Below are positions 1 through 7,409 of a stretch of 7,591 nucleotides of DNA, in pieces. Origin of the DNA: Ignavibacteriales bacterium. GTDB lineage: Bacteria > Bacteroidota > Ignavibacteria > Ignavibacteriales > Ignavibacteriaceae. Under the pieces are notes generated by a model, which saw only the letters and a list, made by a program, of their open reading frames with translations, ran no database searches and was not told where the DNA came from. The position numbers and the translations under genes are program-made. The stretch is from assembly GCA_003142915.1 (NCBI GenBank), contig PLNZ01000307.1, forward strand, positions 1 to 7,591. Direction: 5' to 3'. The first letter of the stretch is position 1; every line of letters starts with the position of its first letter.

Positions 1-1070
1 AGATAAAATCCTGCAGAAAGCCAGCCGACCCAATGCTTTAATGAGAATGGTGCTGTCAAGCCAAGATTCGTATGCTTTATTGGAATTACGCCTTCTGTCC
101 ACGAATCCGAATATTTATAAATATTCCCATTTAATTCTTTGCTGCTTACACTTTTAATTACTTTCGATATAGTAAGCAATCCAAATGGAATTGAGAATTT
201 TCCACACCAAACAGGAGATGGCGGCTTATCCATAGGTCTTCCCCAAAGTTCTTTAGTAAGTGTCTCAATTTTATTTTTTGTTAAAATTCCGTTAAATGCA
301 TTTTTAGCAATTCTTTTGTCGTTCTTGGTCCCATTTGAATGAGCCGATTCGTCTTCTCCGTAAGGAATATTGTCAAAATCTTTTCCGTAATGATTTGCAT
401 CTGAAGAAATTAAAAAGAAAATATCTTCACCGGGTTTCAATTTATTTTGACTGATATAACCGGAGATTATTTTAGTCAACTCATCACTAACCTGATCCAT
501 TCTTTCAAAAGGCATTTGTGTAACCATTATGGGAGTAATTTTGATGTTTCTATTATAGTATTGTAAAAATGGAACGAGCGCTTCTATAGAATGTTCAATG
601 TCCTGAGCGGAGTCGCTTATTATAAAATCATTTTTATTCAGGTTATTTTTTATGATTTCGCGTAATGGCGATATTTCCACTTTCCCGTATGGCCCATGCC
701 AATATGTGTAATCATCAAGAATTATAATATTTTTAGGATCATTCATTACTTTACGAACTGCACCGTGAGTGACCCCGAATATTACAACTTCTTTTACTTT
801 TATCAGCTTATAAAGAGGATAATAAACACTGGCAGCATATAGATAGTCATCATGCGGTGAAATTGCGGCAACCAAATCCTTAGATCGGAACTCTTCCTCA
901 TTATAGGCATTATATTCGAGGTATTTCATCAACTCATCCATCTCTGAAGAATTCCAGCAGAATCCGGTATTATCACGTATTGGTCTGATTCCTTGCGCCA
1001 TAAGCATGGATGTAATATTATATAGTTGCAATATAATAAAAATTACGAATGTTATTTTGAATCGTCTCAT
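1..1070 (-). CDS. Exported Memo-like protein (AmmeMemoRadiSam system protein B family), 3' end cut by window
   Basis: The frame is open from an ATG at 1070 to the window edge, giving 356 residues. The N-terminus (MRRFKITFVIFIILQLYN, then MLMAQG) looks like a Sec signal peptide with cleavage near residue 25, so the mature protein is probably periplasmic or secreted. Memo-family motifs follow in order: SPHDDY (His73), FGVTHG (His102), EHSIEALVPFLQ (159-170), SSDANHYG (Asp224, His227) and VWCGK (Cys289). His73, His102 and Cys289 line up by motif with the metal-binding His49, His81 and Cys244 of human MEMO1, so the metal site looks intact. Reported roles for the family include copper or iron binding and redox activity; the bacterial function is not settled. 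The last visible residues (HWVGWLSAGFYL) resemble the usual Memo C-terminus, so probably only a few residues are missing, although a fused downstream domain cannot be excluded. A GGGTGAG element lies three bases before the ATG. The usual partners (AMMECR1-like protein and a radical SAM enzyme) are not in the window. Confidence 0.85.
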   Translation of the reverse strand, partial: MRRFKITFVIFIILQLYNITSMLMAQGIRPIRDNTGFCWNSSEMDELMKYLEYNAYNEEEFRSKDLVAAISPHDDYLYAASVYYPLYKLIKVKEVVIFGVTHGAVRKVMNDPKNIIILDDYTYWHGPYGKVEISPLREIIKNNLNKNDFIISDSAQDIEHSIEALVPFLQYYNRNIKITPIMVTQMPFERMDQVSDELTKIISGYISQNKLKPGEDIFFLISSDANHYGKDFDNIPYGEDESAHSNGTKNDKRIAKNAFNGILTKNKIETLTKELWGRPMDKPPSPVWCGKFSIPFGLLTISKVIKSVSSKELNGNIYKYSDSWTEGVIPIKHTNLGLTAPFSLKHWVGWLSAGFY

Positions 1071-1109
1071 ATTCTCACCCGCAAAGATTTTTATAAACGA
1101 TGTATGATT

Positions 1110-1137
1110 AATATAATGCAGCCGCATTGTAAGTCAA
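1110..1137 (-). promoter_or_regulatory. Candidate sigma70-type promoter for the Memo-like gene
   Basis: On the minus strand TTGACT (1137-1132) and TATATT (1115-1110) are separated by 16 bp. This would start transcription about 30 bases before the ATG at 1070. The spacer holds a small dyad, AATGC-AGCC-GCATT (1115-1128 on the plus strand), which could be an operator or chance. The position just after the terminator of the upstream gene supports a separate transcription unit. It is a prediction from sequence match only; if the organism uses a Bacteroidota-type promoter consensus, this call would weaken. Confidence 0.4.
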
Positions 1138-1177
1138 AGAATCTATTCCGATTGAAAAGTCAATGAAGTCTAAATTG

Positions 1178-1225
1178 AAAAAAAATCCCCTCCATAGAAT
1201 ATTAAATGTATTCGGTACGGAGGGG
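1178..1225 (-). terminator. Rho-independent terminator after the GH3 gene
   Basis: Read on the minus strand, CCCCTCC (1225-1219) pairs perfectly with GGAGGGG (1193-1187). A second inner stem, GAATA/TATTC (1213-1209 with 1201-1197), closes around a 7-nt loop. One base after the outer stem comes a run of eight T (1185-1178). The structure begins 37 bases beyond the stop codon of the GH3 gene. A GC-rich stem followed by a U tract is the classic intrinsic terminator, and it separates the GH3 gene from the Memo-like gene. Confidence 0.85.
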
Positions 1226-1261
1226 AACGTGCCCAAAGGCAGTTATTTTTTTAAGAAAAAA

Positions 1262-3748
1262 TTATTTGATGTCTACGGTCTCCTTTAATTTAATATCTCT
1301 GGATGAACTGCCTATCAATATTTCATATTTTCCAGGATCAGTAGTCCATTCTTTCTTATCGGAGTTATAATAAGAGAAAGCGTTTTTATTGATATTAATT
1401 TCTACATTGCCTGTTTCGCCGGCTTTTAATGAAATTTTCTTGAAAGCTTTTAATTCTTTGGGTGCCCTCTCTATTTTTGAATCAACTGCGCTAACATATA
1501 ATTGTGCAACTTCGGCCCCGTTAAGTTTACCAATATTTTTCAGGTTGAATGAAACCTTAAAGTACCGCTGGGTATCTTTTAAAGACTCTTGAACTTTTAG
1601 ATTTTTATATTCAAAATTCGTATAAGATAAACCATAGCCGAACGGATATAAAGGTTCAATGTTTTTGGCATCAAAGTGCCTGTAACCGACAAAAATGCCG
1701 TCTGAATATTCTGAAACGCTGTCTTGTGCTTTATAAGTTTTATATGCAGAGCAATCTTCCCATCGCTTTGGGAATGTGATAGGTAATTTCCCGGAAGGAT
1801 TATAATTACCTAAAATAACATCTGCAACAGCATTTCCTATTTCTTCGCCTGCGAACCAGGTTTCTAAGATTCCATCTACCTTGTCATTCCAGCCGTTCAT
1901 TAAAACAGGTGATCCTGTTGTAAGGATAACTATAGTATTTTTATTTGCTTTTACAACTTCATTAATCAATTCATCCTGTCCCTCAGGTAATACAAGATTG
2001 TCTCTATCTTTCCCTTCGCTCTCATATTGATTTGTAGTGCCGACAAAAATTAGTGCAATATCCGAATTTGCAGCGGCGCTTATGGCTTGCGTAAACAAAT
2101 CATCAACTGAAGTCCGCCACAACAATCTTGCTATTGCGCCGCCTGTACTTTGGTAATATTCAATCTTAATTTTATATTTCTTACCTGCATCCAGATTTAC
2201 CTTGTAAGAATCGAGCGTAGCGCCATGATCTGTCCAATTGTTAATAACAAGTTGGTCGTCTACATATAACCTGACGCCATCATCACTAAGAAAATCTAAT
2301 TCATAAGTTCCCGGTTTGGGAACTTGTAAAAATCCCGTCCATCTAACTGAAAAATATTCTCGGGAAAAACCTTTCTTAGGGGATACCGAACTCCAGTTAA
2401 AATCTATTTTATTATCGTTGCGTGTGAAAGCAGGTTTGCCTTCAAGATTTTGATTGCTAAAATATTCACCGAGTAAGCCTTCTCCATCACCGCCGGGTAA
2501 GGATAAATATTTTGATTCGATAAGTGTGCCGTTAAATGCAACACCCTCTGCATAATTTATTTTTACCTTATTTCCAATTTTCTTTTGTAAAGCAGCTAAC
2601 GGACTGATTGAATAGATTGGTGTTACATCAGCGCTGCCTCCTCCGCCCGTCCTTGCTAAAGCTGCATTTGGACCAATAACTGCAATAGACTTAAGTTTAT
2701 TTTTATTTAAAGGAAGAATACCATTATTTTTTAAAAGTACAATTCCTTCACGGGCTATTTCTAAAGAAATCTCCTGGTTCTCTTTTGTGTTTAATAACTT
2801 GGCATCTTCTTTCCTTGGATGCTCAAATAAACCCAGCTTAAAAATTACGGTTAATATCCGTCTTACTTTATCGTTAATAGTTTGTTCGCTGACAATGCCG
2901 TTCTTTACTGCATCATCTAAAGTTTTGTTATTTAAATATTCGCCTGTTGGCATTTCAAGATCCAACCCCCCTTTTGCGGTAGGAATAGAACTATGAACCG
3001 CACCCCAGTCGGACATTGCCAGCCCGGTAAATTTCCATTCATCTTTTAATTTTGTTTTAAGAAGGTAATCATTTTCGCTGCAGAAATGGCCGTTCAATTT
3101 ATTATAAGCAGACATGATCGCCAAAGTATGAGCTTCGGTTACTGCCGCTTTGAAAGCAGGAAGGTATATTTCATTCAACGCTCGTTCGCTGATTTTTACA
3201 TCAACAAACGCTCTTTCATATTCCTGGTTATTTACGGCAAAATGTTTTACTGTTGCCGCAACATTCTCTTTTTGAACACCTTCAATGTAGCTGACTGCCA
3301 TTCTTGACGTAAGATAAGGATCTTCACCAAAGCTTTCAAAATTTCTCCCGTCCATTGGCAGTCTTGCAATATTAACACACGGACCTAATATTACATCACG
3401 TCCATGTGCTTTTAATTCTCTTCCGATAGCGGAACCTAATCGATTAACAAGTGAAGTATCCCACGTTGCGGAAGCGCCAATGCCTCCTGCAAATGCGGAC
3501 GATTTAGTCCATCTGACGCCAAGAGGCCCATCCGACATTTTTAATTCGGGAATACCAAGCCTTTGATTTGGCTTTGTTGCGAATCCTGTCCCACCAAGAA
3601 GATCAATCTTCTCTTCGAGGGTCATCCTGCTTAACAAATCCTCAACGCGTTTTTCAACAGGCAATTTTGGATTTTTGTAAGGAAAATTATTTTGGGAATA
3701 TAAATATGTCATAATAACCAGTAATAAAAAAGTAATAATTTTTTTCAT
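1262..3748 (-). CDS. bglX: Exported GH3 beta-glucosidase with PA14 insert
   Basis: This 828-residue GH3 enzyme should remove terminal glucose from beta-glucosides such as cellobiose or other short beta-glucans. The start chosen is the ATG at 3748, because a perfect AAGGAGGT lies five bases before it and a signal peptide follows directly (MKKIITFLLLVIMTYLYSQ). A longer frame from 3796 would bury that signal. The (beta/alpha)8 domain spans about 25-310, with FGEDPYL (140-146), KHFAVNN (168-174) and the nucleophile motif MSDWGA (Asp247). The second GH3 domain (about 330-660) is interrupted by a PA14 domain at about 424-548, and the acid/base motif YESEGKDR (575-582) follows it. A fibronectin type III-like domain ends the protein (about 740-812). 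This order matches PA14-bearing GH3 enzymes such as Kluyveromyces marxianus BglI, where PA14 shapes the active-site pocket. It has its own candidate promoter and a strong terminator. The GH3 assignment is secure; the exact linkage preference is not visible, and the bglX symbol is by similarity only. Confidence 0.9.
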   Translation of the reverse strand: MKKIITFLLLVIMTYLYSQNNFPYKNPKLPVEKRVEDLLSRMTLEEKIDLLGGTGFATKPNQRLGIPELKMSDGPLGVRWTKSSAFAGGIGASATWDTSLVNRLGSAIGRELKAHGRDVILGPCVNIARLPMDGRNFESFGEDPYLTSRMAVSYIEGVQKENVAATVKHFAVNNQEYERAFVDVKISERALNEIYLPAFKAAVTEAHTLAIMSAYNKLNGHFCSENDYLLKTKLKDEWKFTGLAMSDWGAVHSSIPTAKGGLDLEMPTGEYLNNKTLDDAVKNGIVSEQTINDKVRRILTVIFKLGLFEHPRKEDAKLLNTKENQEISLEIAREGIVLLKNNGILPLNKNKLKSIAVIGPNAALARTGGGGSADVTPIYSISPLAALQKKIGNKVKINYAEGVAFNGTLIESKYLSLPGGDGEGLLGEYFSNQNLEGKPAFTRNDNKIDFNWSSVSPKKGFSREYFSVRWTGFLQVPKPGTYELDFLSDDGVRLYVDDQLVINNWTDHGATLDSYKVNLDAGKKYKIKIEYYQSTGGAIARLLWRTSVDDLFTQAISAAANSDIALIFVGTTNQYESEGKDRDNLVLPEGQDELINEVVKANKNTIVILTTGSPVLMNGWNDKVDGILETWFAGEEIGNAVADVILGNYNPSGKLPITFPKRWEDCSAYKTYKAQDSVSEYSDGIFVGYRHFDAKNIEPLYPFGYGLSYTNFEYKNLKVQESLKDTQRYFKVSFNLKNIGKLNGAEVAQLYVSAVDSKIERAPKELKAFKKISLKAGETGNVEININKNAFSYYNSDKKEWTTDPGKYEILIGSSSRDIKLKETVDIK

Positions 3749-3752
3749 TTTT

Positions 3753-3760
3753 ACCTCCTT
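3753..3760 (-). promoter_or_regulatory. Perfect Shine-Dalgarno that decides the GH3 start
   Basis: AAGGAGGT on the minus strand ends five bases before the ATG at 3748. It is the strongest ribosome binding site in the window; the phosphorylase and kinase genes have no comparable site. It makes the ATG at 3796 an unlikely start. Confidence 0.85.
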
Positions 3761-3765
3761 GGATG

Positions 3766-3791
3766 CTTTGCATTTCGGAGCAGTTGCAAAG
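3766..3791 (-). promoter_or_regulatory. Leader hairpin just upstream of the GH3 ribosome binding site
   Basis: CTTTGCA (3791-3785 on the minus strand) and TGCAAAG (3772-3766) form a perfect 7-bp stem with a 12-nt loop. The stem ends five bases before the AAGGAGGT. The loop includes CTCC, which could pair with the GGAG of the ribosome binding site. This could protect the mRNA 5' region or modulate translation; no known riboswitch class is recognised. The pairing is seen in the sequence; its function is inferred. Confidence 0.35.
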
Positions 3792-3835
3792 AGCATTAAT
3801 TATGTAAAGAACTGTTATTTAAGAAAATGTATTGT

Positions 3836-3865
3836 ATTATACATACGACAGGATTATATCATCAA
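3836..3865 (-). promoter_or_regulatory. Candidate promoter for the GH3 gene
   Basis: On the minus strand TTGATG (3865-3860) and a perfect TATAAT (3841-3836) are separated by 18 bp, giving a predicted 5' leader of about 80 nt. The -35 element lies in the loop of the 9-bp dyad at 3851-3878, so a protein bound to that dyad could block the promoter. A second TATAAT (3858-3853) lies inside the dyad but lacks a good -35. Confidence 0.4.
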
Positions 3866-3878
3866 TTAAATATAATCC
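3851..3878. repeat. Perfect 9-bp inverted repeat between phosphorylase and GH3 genes
   Basis: GGATTATAT (3851-3859) and ATATAATCC (3870-3878) flank a 10-nt spacer. Neither strand has a T run directly after it, so it does not look like a normal intrinsic terminator. Its overlap with the candidate promoter makes an operator plausible; an RNA stem that protects the 3' end of the phosphorylase message is the alternative. Confidence 0.5.
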
Positions 3879-3889
3879 CGTTTAGTAAT

Positions 3890-3906
3890 AAAAACTTCTG
3901 GGAAGT
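3890..3906 (-). terminator. Weak terminator-like hairpin after the cellobiose phosphorylase gene
   Basis: On the minus strand ACTTC-CCA-GAAGT (3906-3894) is followed by TTTTATT. The stem has only five pairs, two of them G-C, and it starts 16 bases beyond the stop codon. It may give partial termination and so lower expression of the GH3 gene relative to the two genes before it. It could also be chance in AT-rich DNA. Confidence 0.3.
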
Positions 3907-3921
3907 ATATATTTAATATTA

Positions 3922-6357
3922 TTAACCCAGCACTGCTTCAATAATATTTTCTGATCCCGGATTGGCCGAAGGAATTACATCTCCAGATATTTCTTTACCA
4001 TTCAAAATCAGGCGCTTGATCCCTTTTGATACATGTTGCGGGTTTGCAATCTTAATTTTATATAATGCACCTCTGAATTTTCTGTTTATTTCAAATCCAT
4101 CCCAGCTTTTAGGTATGCATGGATCAATCTTTAGTCCATTGTATTGTGGCTGAATACCAAGTATGTATTGTGAAGCCGTGTAAAAAGTCCATGATGCAGT
4201 TCCGGAAAGCCATGAATTTTTTGATTCTCCCGGTTTAAATGCATCTTTGCCTGCTATCATTTGAGAATAAACATAAGGTTCAGTTCTATGCAAATCGCTG
4301 ATTTCCTCTAGGTATGAAGGAGTAATCTTTTTAAAGTACTCAAAAGCGCTGTCTCCGTTACCGACTAAAGTCTCGCCTATAATTATCCATGGATTATTGT
4401 GGCAGAAGATGCCTGCATTTTCCTTATATCCGGCAGGATAGGTAGAGATTTCTCCCATATTAATATAGTATTTCGTGAATGCAGGGTTATTAAGCACAAT
4501 TCCATACTCACAGTCAAGATATTTTTTAACGGATTCAAGCGCTTGTTTAGCTTTACCATCCTCAAGTCCAACTCCAGCCATAATACAGTAACCCTGGGAT
4601 TCAATAAATATTTTTCCTTCTTCGTTCTCTTTGCTTCCGATTTTATTGCCGAAGTAATCATAAGCACGAAGGAACCATTCGCCATCCCAGCCATGAGCTT
4701 TTATTGCATCTATCATTACATCGACATGTTTCCGGCACTCTTTGGCTTCTTCTTCCTTATTTAATTGCTTGCAAAGATTTATAAATTCTTCGCCGTAAGC
4801 CACAAACAATCCTGCTATCATTACGGATTCGGCAACACCGCCTTTTTTGTTTTCTGTTGTCTGGAAAGATTCATCCGGGTTCATAGAAAAACAATTTAAA
4901 TTCAGGCAGTCGTTCCAGTCGGCTCTGCCAATTAATGGCAGTTTGTGCGGTCCTAAATTATTTACAACATGGTAGAACGAAAGCTTCAAATGCTCAAACA
5001 ATGATTTAGCTTTTGAGGCATCATTGTCAAACGGAACCTGCTCATCAAGAATTGACCAGTCTCCGGTTTCTTTAATGTAAGATGAAGTGGAAAGAATCAG
5101 CCACATAGGATCATCATTAAAGTTACTCCCAACCGCATAATTTCCCTTTTTAGTAAGGGGCTGATATTGATGATAAGCTCCGCCGTCTTCAAATTGAGTT
5201 GCTGCAATGTCAAGAATTCGTTCTTTAGCCTTCTGAGGAATTTGATGTACAAAACCTATAAGGTCTTGGTTTGAATCCCTGAATCCCATCCCTCTTCCAA
5301 TACCGGATTCAAAGTATGATGCACTCCTTGACATATTAAAAGTAACCATACACTGGTATTGATTCCAGATATTAACCATCCTGTCAAGTTTCTCATCATT
5401 ACTCTTAACGTGGTAAATTGAAAGAAGAGACTTCCAGTATTCTTTTAGCTCGTTAAACGATGCTTCAACTTTTTCGGGCGTTGAAAATTTTTCAATAATT
5501 GCATAAGCTTTCTCTTTATTTATTACTCCTTTGGATTCCCATTTTTTATCTTCTTCGTTTTCAACGTAACCAAGAATAAAGACAAATTCTTTTGACTCCT
5601 TCGGTCCGAGTTCTATTTCGATATAATGCGAAGCAAGGGGTGACCAGCCATGTGCAACGGAATTACGGGATTTCCCCTCGAATACCGCATCGGGTTTATC
5701 AAAGCCGTTATATAATCCTAAGAATGTTTCACGGTCTGTATCAAAACCATGAATCTTCGTATTGACTGAATAGAATGCATAATGATTTCTTCTTTCTCTG
5801 TATTCGGTTTTATGATAGATAACAGAATCTTTTACTTCAACTTCACCTGTGGAGAAATTGCGCTGAAAATTCGTTTGATCGTCCAATGCGTTCCATAAAC
5901 AAAACTCAATGAATGAAAACAATTTTATTGATTTTGTTTTGTTGCTTTTATTAGTGAGCTTTACCTTTTGAATTTCACAGTTAGTTGTTGTCGGAACAAA
6001 GTAAAGTAATTCAGCTTCCAGTAATTTTCTTTTACTTTTAATTATTGTGTAACCCATTCCATGCCGGCATGAATACTTTTTCAAATCAGCCTTGACGGGT
6101 TTCCATCCCGGTGACCATACGTCTCCATCATCACTTATATAGAAATATTTACCACCGTCATCGATTGGGACGTTATTGTATCTGTATCTTGTAATTCTTC
6201 TTAAGAGAGCGTCCTTATAAAAGCTGTAGCCTCCTGCTGTATTGGAAATTAAGCTGAAGAAACTATCATTGCCCAGATAATTAATCCACGGGTAAGGAGT
6301 TTTAACATCGGTTATTACATATTCTTTGTTCTGATCATCAAAAAAACCATACTTCAT
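3922..6357 (-). CDS. cbp: Cellobiose phosphorylase, GH94
   Basis: This 811-residue cytoplasmic enzyme should carry out reversible phosphorolysis of cellobiose to alpha-glucose 1-phosphate and glucose (EC 2.4.1.20), saving one ATP compared with hydrolysis. There is no signal peptide. The N-terminus (MKYGFFDD, EYVIT, PWINYLG, SNTAGGYSFYKD at 38-49) is the beta-sandwich typical of roughly 810-residue cellobiose phosphorylases. The (alpha/alpha)6 barrel follows with GRGMGFRDSNQD (354-365) and GRADWNDCLNLN (477-488). From recalled numbering of the Cellvibrio gilvus enzyme, Asp483 matches the catalytic acid Asp490, and Arg355 and Asp361 match substrate-binding residues. The length fits this group and is shorter than most cellodextrin phosphorylases. 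The ATG at 6357 has no strong ribosome binding site; only a weak GAAAG lies farther upstream. It lies 80 bp after the kinase gene with no terminator seen between, so the two are probably co-transcribed. Chitobiose or cellobionate phosphorylase are alternatives but the N-terminal signature favours cellobiose. Confidence 0.92.
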   Translation of the reverse strand: MKYGFFDDQNKEYVITDVKTPYPWINYLGNDSFFSLISNTAGGYSFYKDALLRRITRYRYNNVPIDDGGKYFYISDDGDVWSPGWKPVKADLKKYSCRHGMGYTIIKSKRKLLEAELLYFVPTTTNCEIQKVKLTNKSNKTKSIKLFSFIEFCLWNALDDQTNFQRNFSTGEVEVKDSVIYHKTEYRERRNHYAFYSVNTKIHGFDTDRETFLGLYNGFDKPDAVFEGKSRNSVAHGWSPLASHYIEIELGPKESKEFVFILGYVENEEDKKWESKGVINKEKAYAIIEKFSTPEKVEASFNELKEYWKSLLSIYHVKSNDEKLDRMVNIWNQYQCMVTFNMSRSASYFESGIGRGMGFRDSNQDLIGFVHQIPQKAKERILDIAATQFEDGGAYHQYQPLTKKGNYAVGSNFNDDPMWLILSTSSYIKETGDWSILDEQVPFDNDASKAKSLFEHLKLSFYHVVNNLGPHKLPLIGRADWNDCLNLNCFSMNPDESFQTTENKKGGVAESVMIAGLFVAYGEEFINLCKQLNKEEEAKECRKHVDVMIDAIKAHGWDGEWFLRAYDYFGNKIGSKENEEGKIFIESQGYCIMAGVGLEDGKAKQALESVKKYLDCEYGIVLNNPAFTKYYINMGEISTYPAGYKENAGIFCHNNPWIIIGETLVGNGDSAFEYFKKITPSYLEEISDLHRTEPYVYSQMIAGKDAFKPGESKNSWLSGTASWTFYTASQYILGIQPQYNGLKIDPCIPKSWDGFEINRKFRGALYKIKIANPQHVSKGIKRLILNGKEISGDVIPSANPGSENIIEAVLG

Positions 6358-6380
6358 AATTGTAATACTTTCAATTGATT

Positions 6381-6399
6381 ACTATTTTAATTTAATAGT
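6381..6399. repeat. Short inverted repeat in the kinase-phosphorylase gap
   Basis: ACTATT (6381-6386) and AATAGT (6394-6399) are a perfect 6-bp dyad around a 7-nt spacer, upstream of the phosphorylase start. Nearby, GTAAT (6362-6366) and ATTAC (6378-6382) make another 5-bp dyad. The 80-bp gap is almost wholly A and T, so both may be chance. I see no convincing promoter or terminator in it. Confidence 0.25.
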
Positions 6400-6437
6400 G
6401 ATTTCAATTTTTATAATCATTTTTAAATATCGATTTA

Positions 6438-7409
6438 TTAATTATTTGTATTAATCTCGTTCCAAATTAACGCTGCCGCACCTAATACCGCTGCGTTTCC
6501 TTCCGGTAGAGCTGATGCAATTATCTTTACCTTGTTTCTGAAAATAGGCAATAAAAACTCTTCCATGTAGCGTCTGGTTGGTGCAAAAATTAAATCTCCT
6601 GCTAATGCAAACCCGCCTAATAGAATAATTGCTTCAGGACTAAGATATGCTACTGTATCTGCAAGCTTGAGCCCGAGAACTTTAGCTGTATAATCAAATG
6701 CCTCCAGTGCCAGTCTATCACCTTTATTAGCAGCGATTGAAATATCTTTTGCTGTAAGCCGGCTGAAGCTTATATCTCTTAACTCGCTTGGAGTGTTTGT
6801 TGTTGCTATCAATTCATACACAGTTCTTTTAATGCCGCTTGCTGATGCATAAGCTTCAAGACAGCCTTTTCTGCCGCATCCGCATTCACGGCCGCTGGGA
6901 TCAATAATTGTATGTCCGATTTCACCTGCAAAGCTGTCGGCACCATATACAAGCTTCCTGTTCACAACTATTCCGCTTCCAAGTCCGGTACCAAGTGTAA
7001 TTACAACAAAGTCCTTCATACTTTTAGCTGCGCCGAATTGCATTTCACCAATTGCGGCGGCATTTGCATCATTGGTTATTGCTGAAGGAAGGTCATAATA
7101 TTGTTTTAAAATCTCTAAGATATTAACTACTCCCCAGTTTAAGTTAGGCGGCTGCTCAACTGTTCCTTTAAAGTAATTTGCGTTAGGTGCTCCTATACCT
7201 ATACCGATTAATTTATATTTACCTGAAATAGTTGTATAAATTTTTTCTACTTCTTGATGAAGACGTTTAAACAGCATGGGTGCTGGTTCATTAGCACAAG
7301 TAGGAATAGAAGATTCGTAGATACATTTTCCGTCTTTATCTACAAATCCAAAAGCAGTATTCGTACCTCCAATATCAATTCCTAAGGATACATCTTTAAT
7401 GCTCATCAT
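6438..7409 (-). CDS. glk: ROK-family glucokinase
   Basis: This 323-residue cytoplasmic sugar kinase should phosphorylate glucose with ATP to glucose 6-phosphate (EC 2.7.1.2). The ATP phosphate loop GIDIGGTNT is at 10-18. ITNDANAAA follows at 111-119, with Asp114 as the expected catalytic base. The phosphate-binding TLGTGLGSG is at 138-146. The ROK signature at 161-185 starts with AGEIGH (Glu163, His166) and ends with CGCGRKGCLE, giving the zinc ligands His166, Cys176, Cys178 and Cys183. The length matches the family and there is no N-terminal DNA-binding domain, so this is a kinase and not a ROK repressor. It fits the neighbours: both the phosphorylase and the GH3 enzyme release free glucose. 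Two ATG codons in tandem (7409 and 7406) could start it; neither has a Shine-Dalgarno. Both lie inside the 3' end of a small ORF with a good one, which suggests translational coupling. Other hexoses or N-acylmannosamine are possible substrates, but context favours glucose. Confidence 0.9.
   Translation of the reverse strand: MMSIKDVSLGIDIGGTNTAFGFVDKDGKCIYESSIPTCANEPAPMLFKRLHQEVEKIYTTISGKYKLIGIGIGAPNANYFKGTVEQPPNLNWGVVNILEILKQYYDLPSAITNDANAAAIGEMQFGAAKSMKDFVVITLGTGLGSGIVVNRKLVYGADSFAGEIGHTIIDPSGRECGCGRKGCLEAYASASGIKRTVYELIATTNTPSELRDISFSRLTAKDISIAANKGDRLALEAFDYTAKVLGLKLADTVAYLSPEAIILLGGFALAGDLIFAPTRRYMEEFLLPIFRNKVKIIASALPEGNAAVLGAAALIWNEINTNN

Noticed and set aside
139..342. Plus-strand 67-codon ORF opposite the Memo-like gene
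   Set aside because: It is a shadow of a well-supported minus-strand gene with no family resemblance of its own.
1230..1252. Plus-strand terminator-like TGCC-CAAA-GGCA followed by a T run
   Set aside because: The stem has only four pairs and there is no plus-strand gene upstream for it to serve; the strong minus-strand terminator beside it explains the region.
3749..3796. Longer start for the GH3 gene at 3796, adding 16 residues
   Set aside because: The perfect ribosome binding site and the signal peptide point to the ATG at 3748, and the extension includes the ribosome binding site and half of the leader hairpin.
4383..4764. ORFs of 103 codons (minus) and 121 codons (plus) inside the phosphorylase gene
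   Set aside because: Both lie within a continuous GH94 frame with conserved motifs; neither has recognisable motifs.
3922..6357. Chitobiose phosphorylase as the GH94 assignment
   Set aside because: The N-terminal motifs and 811-residue length match cellobiose phosphorylases better, and the neighbours are glucose-related with no chitin-related genes.
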